A stretch of 33,456 nucleotides of DNA from Gammaproteobacteria bacterium (GTDB lineage: Bacteria; Pseudomonadota; Gammaproteobacteria; QZLD01). The notes below the pieces were generated by a model. That model worked only from the letters and a program-made list of their open reading frames with translations. It had not been told where the DNA came from and ran no database searches. Both the position numbers and the translations under genes were made by a program. The stretch spans positions 1-33,456 of the forward strand of contig QZLE01000084.1 in the NCBI GenBank assembly GCA_004796365.1, given 5' to 3'. Positions 20,445 through 27,853 of the stretch are shown here, piece by piece. Numbering within the stretch: the first letter of the stretch is position 1; each line of letters starts with the position of its first letter.

Positions 20445-20690
20445 AATGCGACGCATTTTTAAATACATCAGGCTATTTACAACTCACTTCCTGACAGCAA
20501 AAAGTCCGTTTTTAAGTTTTTAATGTGATTTTATTTGTTATTTTTTTGTGACAGTATCGACAAAAAAATAATCTTGTGTTAGCATTTACTAATATTGTGA
20601 ACTGAAACAAGTTTCTTCATGAAACCTTCATTTACAGGTCTTTGCAATACGGTTTCATAGCAACATTAATAAGCAAAAAACCAAATTCAG

Positions 20691-20707
20691 TTGGCACCAT
20701 CTTTGCT
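20691..20707 (+). promoter_or_regulatory. Sigma-54 (-24/-12) promoter of the downstream lipoprotein gene
   Basis: TTGGCAC-CATCT-TTGCT, exact match to TGGCAC-N5-TTGC; about 86 bp upstream of the lipoprotein ATG. Confidence 0.75.
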
Positions 20708-20792
20708 GTAAATGCCGCGAATGATTTATTAATCGCAGCACCGCTTTTTCAACGTATTTTAACAAGTAGTTTTACCTGAATCGGATAAAAAA

Positions 20793-21278
20793 ATGATCAA
20801 ACAATTTATTAAAATAGTATTTACCCTTACCGTTGCTTTTTCTATTACCGCATGCGGTGGCGGCTCATCTTCTGACACACCAGACAGCAACCACCACCAA
20901 AAAACCAAACAAAACAATAACCAGCAAGAGCTTAATATAGAGTCGATAGACCTATCTGAATATAATGAGAACATAATAATTTCAACGGTAGACGCCGAAG
21001 GCAACCCTGTTGCCGGCACCTGGGTGCAGTGGATTGTAGCAGATGTTACCGCTGAAGAAATGATTGATGCTGTTTGTATTGATGATCAATGCACAACCTG
21101 GGTTATTGACCAGTTTCCAACTAATACTATCCGCGTAGAAGCAACTAAATATGTAGAATGGGAAAATGACCAAAATTGCTATTATGCATTTGCCGGTGAA
21201 AAATACATTGATACATCTATACAGGAAGTTCAGAAAGTACAAATTATTGTTGAGCCAATACCGGATATCTGCGAATAA
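20793..21278 (+). CDS. Small lipoprotein of unknown function
   Basis: 161 aa; signal peptide with lipobox-like ITAC-GGGSSS; Cys-containing C-terminal domain; followed by a clear terminator. Confidence 0.82.
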   Translation: MIKQFIKIVFTLTVAFSITACGGGSSSDTPDSNHHQKTKQNNNQQELNIESIDLSEYNENIIISTVDAEGNPVAGTWVQWIVADVTAEEMIDAVCIDDQCTTWVIDQFPTNTIRVEATKYVEWENDQNCYYAFAGEKYIDTSIQEVQKVQIIVEPIPDICE

Positions 21279-21316
21279 TATTCCGGTTTTACAACCCAAA
21301 AAAAATATTTGAAATG

Positions 21317-21342
21317 GCGACATAATTTTATGTCGCTTTTTT
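21317..21342 (+). terminator. Rho-independent terminator after the lipoprotein gene
   Basis: GCGACATA-ATTT-TATGTCGC followed by TTTTTT. Confidence 0.88.
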
Positions 21343-21515
21343 AATACGCATTTACACTCCAATTATCCATTTTTTTATACCTATCCTGAACAAATCTCTG
21401 GTAACCTATATATTCCTGATCTAATTTCTTTGCAGCCCTTTATTTACGGCAAATATAGCCGCTATGCTGTGATATACTTGAAATATATCTTTTACGATTT
21501 TTACTGGATGCCGAT

Positions 21516-22730
21516 ATGAAAAACATAGAGAAATCAAAAAAACTGGAAAATGTTTGTTACGACATACGTGGACCTGTTTTTGATGAAGCCAGACGCCTTG
21601 AAGAGGAAGGCCATAGAATCCTTAAACTTAATATCGGTAACCCAGCCCCATTTGGTTTTGAAGCACCTGATGAAATCCTTCAAGACGTTATTCTTAATCT
21701 GCCTAAGGCGCAAGGCTATAGTGAGTCGAAAGGGCTTTTTTCAGCCCGCAAGGCAATTATGCAATATTGCCAGCAAATTAATATCGAAAATGTTGAAATC
21801 AACGACATCTACATGGGAAATGGCGTTAGTGAACTAATAGTTATGGCAATGCAGGCATTGCTGAATAACGGAGACGAGTTATTAATCCCAGCGCCAGACT
21901 ACCCACTTTGGACCGCGTCTGTCGGCCTGGCTGGTGGCAAGCCCGTTCATTATCTATGTGATGAGAATAATGGCTGGCAACCAAGTATAGATGACATTAA
22001 ATCTAAGATTACGCCAAATACACGTGGCATCCTGGTCATCAACCCTAATAATCCAACTGGTGCGGTTTATAGTAAAGAGTTGCTTGAAGAGATTATCGAG
22101 GTAGCTAGGGAGCACGACCTTATTATCTTTTCTGATGAGATTTACGATAAGATTCTTTACGATGACGCCAAGCACATTCCGATTGCTTCTTTAGCAAACG
22201 ACTTGGTTTTTGTAACATTTAATGGCCTGTCTAAATCCTATAGAGTTGCAGGCTTTAGGGCTGGCTGGCTTATTATCAGTGGCGCGAAACACCGGGCCAA
22301 TGGTTATATTCAGGGTTTAGAGATGCTTTCCAATATGAGGCTTTGCAGCAATGTACCGGCTCAGCATGCTGTTCAGACAGCTCTGGGAGGCTATCAAAGC
22401 ATTAATGACTTGATTGTACCGGGCGGCCGCCTTTACGAACAAAGGGAAAAAGCGTACCAGCTTTTAACACAAATCCCCGGGGTTTCTTGTGTCAAACCGA
22501 TGGGTGCCTTATACCTGTTTCCAAAACTGGACCCTGAAATTTATAAGATCCCTAATGACCAAATCTTCGTGCTTGAACTGCTGAAGCAGAAAAAAATACT
22601 GATTGTAGAGGGCTCGGCATTTAACTTCCCTGGCACAGACCATTTCCGCCTGGTATTTCTACCCAGAGTTGACCAACTTGAAGACGCAATTGAGAAGATC
22701 GCAGATTTTCTCGAAGTTTACAGGCGCTAA
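21516..22730 (+). CDS. alaA: Alanine transaminase / class I-II PLP aminotransferase (AlaA/YfbQ-like)
   Basis: 404 aa; YDIRGPVFDEARRLEEEGHRILKLNIGNPAPFGFEAP start; PLP Lys motif NGLSKSYRVAGFRAGW. Confidence 0.93.
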   Translation: MKNIEKSKKLENVCYDIRGPVFDEARRLEEEGHRILKLNIGNPAPFGFEAPDEILQDVILNLPKAQGYSESKGLFSARKAIMQYCQQINIENVEINDIYMGNGVSELIVMAMQALLNNGDELLIPAPDYPLWTASVGLAGGKPVHYLCDENNGWQPSIDDIKSKITPNTRGILVINPNNPTGAVYSKELLEEIIEVAREHDLIIFSDEIYDKILYDDAKHIPIASLANDLVFVTFNGLSKSYRVAGFRAGWLIISGAKHRANGYIQGLEMLSNMRLCSNVPAQHAVQTALGGYQSINDLIVPGGRLYEQREKAYQLLTQIPGVSCVKPMGALYLFPKLDPEIYKIPNDQIFVLELLKQKKILIVEGSAFNFPGTDHFRLVFLPRVDQLEDAIEKIADFLEVYRR

Positions 22731-22767
22731 GCATTCTCAGCTAAAAAGTCCCCCTTACCCAACCATG

Positions 22768-22791
22768 GCCCAGAGTTTTTTTGCTCTGGGC
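22768..22791 (+). terminator. Candidate terminator after alaA
   Basis: GCCCAGAG-TTTTTTTG-CTCTGGGC, 8-bp perfect stem; downstream T tail is weak. Confidence 0.5.
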
Positions 22792-22877
22792 GATTAATTT
22801 TATTTGCGATATCTTCTAAATAACTGCAAATAGTAGTATTATCTACGTTTAGATTTGATGCAAATCATAAAATTTCG

Positions 22878-22909
22878 GATACCAAATGGATCGCTGGGGA
22901 GTTGGTATC
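22878..22909. promoter_or_regulatory. Inverted repeat in the 5' region of the substrate-binding-protein gene
   Basis: GATACCAA-16 nt-TTGGTATC, perfect 8-bp arms, ending about 35 bp before the ATG. Confidence 0.4.
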
Positions 22910-22944
22910 GTTAAGACATATTTTGAAGCAGGGACTGATTAAAT

Positions 22945-24234
22945 ATGCGATTTTTTTTCAAAAATATTGTTTGTTTCGTTGCCGTACTTTCAATGAGTAC
23001 TGCTGTACTTGCCAGTACCTCTGCCGTTCCAAACAATACAGAAGCTGCAAAAAGAAGAGCAGGTGACAATAACCGTTCACACCGCGAATATCGTCTCGGC
23101 GTCTTACTTGGACTGTCTGGATCTGGCCTGGTTTACAGTAAAGATGGCATTGAGGCTATAAAACTTGCCGTTGACGAAATAAATAAAAAAGGCGGAATGC
23201 TTGGAAAGCACAAGATCAAGCTTTTTATACGCAACACCAATACTAGGTCTGATGTTGCGCTGAGAGAGGCTAGCAGCTTAATCCTGCACGACAAAGTTGA
23301 TGCAATCCTGGGCACCTATTCAAGCGCTACCGCTCTTGCCATCAAGCCATTGGTCCATAAATATAAAACTCTGCTAATAACTGCAATCAGCAATTCAGAA
23401 AACGTCACCTTAAAGAATAATTCTCCATATATCTTCAGCGTTGGGCCAAACAGTTATATGCAAGCTGCAGCCATTGCTATCGGCGTGGCACGCCTTGCCA
23501 AAAAGAACGGCTGGCAAACATATTCAACTATTGCGTCTGACTATGAGTGGGGAAGGTCAACGCAGGGCAATATAGTAAACCTGTTAAAAAATCAAGCCCC
23601 TGAGCTTAAACTGATCAATGAAGAGTGGCCACGACTTGGGGAGCTCAATTTCACCCCCTACATTTCCAATATCGCCAAACTAACACCAGACTTCGTCCTT
23701 GGGGTTATTGCCTCCCTGGACAACGTACGCTGGATTCATACCGCAAATGCCACAAATTTTTTTGACCGTTTTGCATATCCAGGTTCGTTAATAAGTGTGT
23801 CCGAGCTGATCAGGCAAAAAGAAATCCTACCACGAGGAATGACTGGTGTTGCCAGAGCTCCTTTTTTTGCCCACCTTGACAACCCCATCATGGAACAATT
23901 TGCAAGCAATTATAAGTCAAACTTCAGACACTACCCGAGTGATTGGGCAGTTTTAGAATATGATGCCGTTTATGCCCTCAAACAAGGGATTGAAGCAGCA
24001 AATTCGCTTGATAACGAAAAGATCTCGAATGTTATGTCATCCTTAAAAGTCAAAACAACCAGAGGAAATTTACAGTTTAGACCAATTGACAATCAGCTAA
24101 ACTGCCCCTCATATTTTGGTGTGATTGCGGACTCAAAAGATTACAAGTTCCCAATCCTAAAAGACTTGCAGCTTATATCAGGAGAGGAATCGATGCGTAG
24201 CGAAGAAGAGATAAAAGCGTTACGAAACGAATAA
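22945..24234 (+). CDS. Branched-chain amino acid/amide ABC-type periplasmic substrate-binding protein
   Basis: 429 aa; signal peptide, YRLGVLLGLSGSGLVYSKDGIEAIKLAVDEINKKGGMLGKHKIKL (LivJ/Peripla_BP_6-like); no permease or ATPase genes nearby. Confidence 0.88.
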   Translation: MRFFFKNIVCFVAVLSMSTAVLASTSAVPNNTEAAKRRAGDNNRSHREYRLGVLLGLSGSGLVYSKDGIEAIKLAVDEINKKGGMLGKHKIKLFIRNTNTRSDVALREASSLILHDKVDAILGTYSSATALAIKPLVHKYKTLLITAISNSENVTLKNNSPYIFSVGPNSYMQAAAIAIGVARLAKKNGWQTYSTIASDYEWGRSTQGNIVNLLKNQAPELKLINEEWPRLGELNFTPYISNIAKLTPDFVLGVIASLDNVRWIHTANATNFFDRFAYPGSLISVSELIRQKEILPRGMTGVARAPFFAHLDNPIMEQFASNYKSNFRHYPSDWAVLEYDAVYALKQGIEAANSLDNEKISNVMSSLKVKTTRGNLQFRPIDNQLNCPSYFGVIADSKDYKFPILKDLQLISGEESMRSEEEIKALRNE

Positions 24235-24290
24235 TAAGCTGAAGAAACAAAAGCAAACATACTTAGAACTAAAAATAGTCAAGGCAAGCA

Positions 24291-27200
24291 ATGAACCTGA
24301 ACATTAAAACCAAGATTATCTTAAACGTAACGCTGGTTATTATTTGCTCCATATTGCTATTTACCGCAATTGTGTCTGTGATGCTTTGGGAGCAAACCGA
24401 AAGAAAGGCTCACACTCGAATTCTATCTGCAGCAAACATTGTCGCAGAACGCCTTGAAAATAAAAACAAAAGCCTAAAAGACACCTCTTCAAAAATTGCA
24501 TCAACCTCAGAACTGGCTAACCTGGCAAACTTTATTCAGGAAACCAAAAATATAAAAGAGATGGAGGGAATGTTAAAAAATGAACGCAAATCACTTGCAT
24601 TATCTTTGTATTCTATCGCTATAACAACCGGAATTCCGCAGCTTACAATATACGGAACCGACCAAAAGTGGATTTGCCATGTTGAAATTTCCAAAAATAC
24701 CGCAAAACTATCTATACCAGACGATAGAAACCGGGAAAAATATCTGCAAGCAGAAACAATAAAAGGGAAAACACCATCAGATGCTCAGTGGAAACAGATA
24801 AGGATTGCTCCAATACCAACCTATATTCAATCAGAATATCCACACATGCCACAATCAAGCATTATTGAAAGTAAAAATGGCTTATGGATTACTGCCCAGG
24901 CCCCGCTTCTAATCAGCACTATTGATATAAGCACACTTAATGAGCATAAAAGACAAGTTGGAGCCTTACATCTTAGAACCCCATTTGGTAATAGTTTTAC
25001 CAATGACATATACAAGCTGACAAACCTAAAAGTCAACCTCTACCTGCATAACAAATATGTTGCTGGCAATATCCCTGCACAAAATGAAATTTCACCCCAA
25101 ATTTCTACTGGAAGAACAGTAAACACCTTTAACACGCTACTAAGCGAAAGAACAAATTTCGACGTTGCAAATATTTATGATCAATCATATTTCAGAGGAG
25201 TAATTCCACTAGCATCTAGTGGCACAGTACTTGGGCACTTTGCAATATTCCTTTCTCAACAAGAAACCCAAACTGATCTTAACCACATAGTAAAAACGCT
25301 GCTCCTTGCAGCCCTTTTGGTTATTCTGCTTTCGGTAATTGCATCCCTGATTACTGCAAAAAGTATTGTTAAACCAATTATGGATCTAATAATGATAATG
25401 CGTCAGGTAGAAGAAAAAGGGGACTTTTCTATAAGAGCTAAAAGTGACGGCATAAGTGAAATTGCTTTGGCTGGCAGGGCCTTTAATAGCCTTATTGAAG
25501 AATTACAAAATGAAACAACCAGCAGAAAATATGCAGAAAACAAACTGGCTGATAACAGCATTGCCATTGAAGATCAAATCGCATCACGTACCAACGAACT
25601 TGAGAGAAAGACCCATGAATTAGCCCGATCTAATAAAAACATATCAAGCTTTCTGTTAACCATGAGCCATGAAATTCGGTCTCCCATGAATGGAACTATA
25701 GGGATGCTGAAACTGTTAACCGAAACAGAACTTTCCGACGAACAACGCGAGCTGATAGAAATTGCCGATAAATCTAATAATGCTATGGCTAATATTGTTG
25801 CCGACGTTTTAGAACTATCACAGGTTGCAAGTGGCAAAATAGCAGTTGAAAACATTCCGTTTGATATCAGGGTGCTGGTTGAAGATATTATTGAGATATT
25901 GGAAGATAAGGCTCAAATGAAGATGCTAGATCTTTCTTATCTGATAAATGCACAGGTTCCTCAAAAGGTAAGCGGAGATCCTACAAAGCTTCGCCAAATA
26001 CTAAACCACCTTATCAGCAATACCATCAAATTCACTGAGCGTGGCAAGATATTAATCCACGTAACAGCTGATTCAAAAACCATTAATAAAGATGAAAACT
26101 CTCATTTTGATATAAGATTTGAGATCTATGATTCAGGCATAAAACCTGAACAAGCTCGCAAGCAGGTTTTTAATTCAATCGACCTGGCAACAGGGGATAA
26201 TAAACTCAACCCAGAAGAAACCGGGCTGGGAATTTCCATATGCAACCAACTTGTCAACAAGCTTGGAGGAAACTTTGAGATCAAAAAGGATATGGAGAGC
26301 GGTAGCTGCTTTGTTATCACCATACCTTTTAGCAATTTCACCCTTGAAGAAGAGATAATTGAAAAAACTGCCTATTTAGTTGGTAAAAAAGTTCTTCTAG
26401 TTGATAGCATACCTGCAAACAGCTTAGTGATCCAACAACACCTAATGCAGTGGGAAATTGAATTTCAAGCTACCTCAAGCGAATCTGAAGCTAAAAACCT
26501 TCTACTTGAAGCATATAAATCCAAAATTCCATTTGATCTAATTTTGATTGACGTACAAAGCCCGCAAATTCAAGGTGTCAAACTATCAAGTTGGATATCA
26601 TCCAATCAAAATCAAGCAAAAACTAAGCAGGTTTTGATTACGCTGCAAGGAGTTAAGGGTGATGCAAATATCGTCAGCAACGCAGGCATCAGTGGTTACC
26701 TAAGCACCCCAATCAAAGCTCAGCAATTACACCAATGCCTTTCGATGGTATTTGGCATCAAGCCAAACAACTATAAGCCACTAATAACCAAACATTCTAT
26801 CAAAGAATCCAATAGAGCTAACTCAATTCATGTTTTACTTATAGATAACGACCTTAATCAGCTTAAGTCATTATCTAATGCATTAAAGGCATATAACATC
26901 AATTCGGATATATGCACCAATAGCGAGATAGTCTCAAAGGTCATCTCATCAAATAAATATTCGATGATCTTTGCAAAGGCCAACATGCCTGTATTAAATG
27001 CTAAGGAGATAGCGCAAATTATTAATAGAGTCGAGAAAACAAAGATTCCTATTTACGCAATTGATAGCAATACCGGCAAAAGAGGAGAGATGCAAAGCAA
27101 TGGGCTGACAGGCGTCATTAACACTCCATTTGAGCATGCACAAATAAAACAAATAATTGAAAAACATTTCGACTTTAAAAAGCTTATACAAGAGGCTGAG

Positions 27201-27593
27201 CTTAACACTCAGCGCAAGCAGATAGTTCTTCGAAGCAACAACCAAGCCATCGATATCACCACAATTTTATCTCTAAGATCTTTAATACCAAAAGAAGAGT
27301 TAGAGAGTTTCATTACCGGCTTTTTCGATTCATGTAAAAAGCAAATTAAAAAATTAGAGCTTGCCTACGCTGCCAATGATGATAACCAGCTGATTTTTGT
27401 CACACATACTCTTAAACGCAGCTGCGCTAATATGGGAGCTATTCGAATCTCTGGCCTATGTCATTTACTAGAACACCATTTTGGAAATAATGGCTTTGAT
27501 CATGCTATTCCTAAAATGATATCCAATATTGAAGACGAAATTCATAACTTAATGAAGACTTTACCGAAAGAAATTGGAGCTTTTCCAAGCTAA
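24291..27593 (+). CDS. Hybrid sensor histidine kinase (periplasmic sensor, HAMP, HisKA, HATPase, two REC-like, HPt)
   Basis: 1100 aa; TM segments flanking a periplasmic region, SHEIRSPMNG H-box, GDPTKLRQILNHLISNTIKFT N-box, two receiver-like domains lacking several key residues, C-terminal HPt motif THTLKRSCANMGA. Confidence 0.9.
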   Translation: MNLNIKTKIILNVTLVIICSILLFTAIVSVMLWEQTERKAHTRILSAANIVAERLENKNKSLKDTSSKIASTSELANLANFIQETKNIKEMEGMLKNERKSLALSLYSIAITTGIPQLTIYGTDQKWICHVEISKNTAKLSIPDDRNREKYLQAETIKGKTPSDAQWKQIRIAPIPTYIQSEYPHMPQSSIIESKNGLWITAQAPLLISTIDISTLNEHKRQVGALHLRTPFGNSFTNDIYKLTNLKVNLYLHNKYVAGNIPAQNEISPQISTGRTVNTFNTLLSERTNFDVANIYDQSYFRGVIPLASSGTVLGHFAIFLSQQETQTDLNHIVKTLLLAALLVILLSVIASLITAKSIVKPIMDLIMIMRQVEEKGDFSIRAKSDGISEIALAGRAFNSLIEELQNETTSRKYAENKLADNSIAIEDQIASRTNELERKTHELARSNKNISSFLLTMSHEIRSPMNGTIGMLKLLTETELSDEQRELIEIADKSNNAMANIVADVLELSQVASGKIAVENIPFDIRVLVEDIIEILEDKAQMKMLDLSYLINAQVPQKVSGDPTKLRQILNHLISNTIKFTERGKILIHVTADSKTINKDENSHFDIRFEIYDSGIKPEQARKQVFNSIDLATGDNKLNPEETGLGISICNQLVNKLGGNFEIKKDMESGSCFVITIPFSNFTLEEEIIEKTAYLVGKKVLLVDSIPANSLVIQQHLMQWEIEFQATSSESEAKNLLLEAYKSKIPFDLILIDVQSPQIQGVKLSSWISSNQNQAKTKQVLITLQGVKGDANIVSNAGISGYLSTPIKAQQLHQCLSMVFGIKPNNYKPLITKHSIKESNRANSIHVLLIDNDLNQLKSLSNALKAYNINSDICTNSEIVSKVISSNKYSMIFAKANMPVLNAKEIAQIINRVEKTKIPIYAIDSNTGKRGEMQSNGLTGVINTPFEHAQIKQIIEKHFDFKKLIQEAELNTQRKQIVLRSNNQAIDITTILSLRSLIPKEELESFITGFFDSCKKQIKKLELAYAANDDNQLIFVTHTLKRSCANMGAIRISGLCHLLEHHFGNNGFDHAIPKMISNIEDEIHNLMKTLPKEIGAFPS

Positions 27594-27853
27594 AGTATTT
27601 GTTTTCCAGTCCCCGATATCACTAACAAATAATAACAGCAAAATTACTTCACATATTTTGGTAAACAATCAGCCTACCCCCTGGTATATTGGTACGTTTA
27701 AGACTAAAATTATCGGTAATTCTAGTATGCTAATAGCTAGATTCAGGAATACAGCAACTTTCCATTTTGGATAGACACAGTCAAGCAACGTCGAGCAAAA
27801 GTTAATAGCAATAAAGACAGCGCAGGCGCAAGTTACATGGAGTTTAACTAGAT

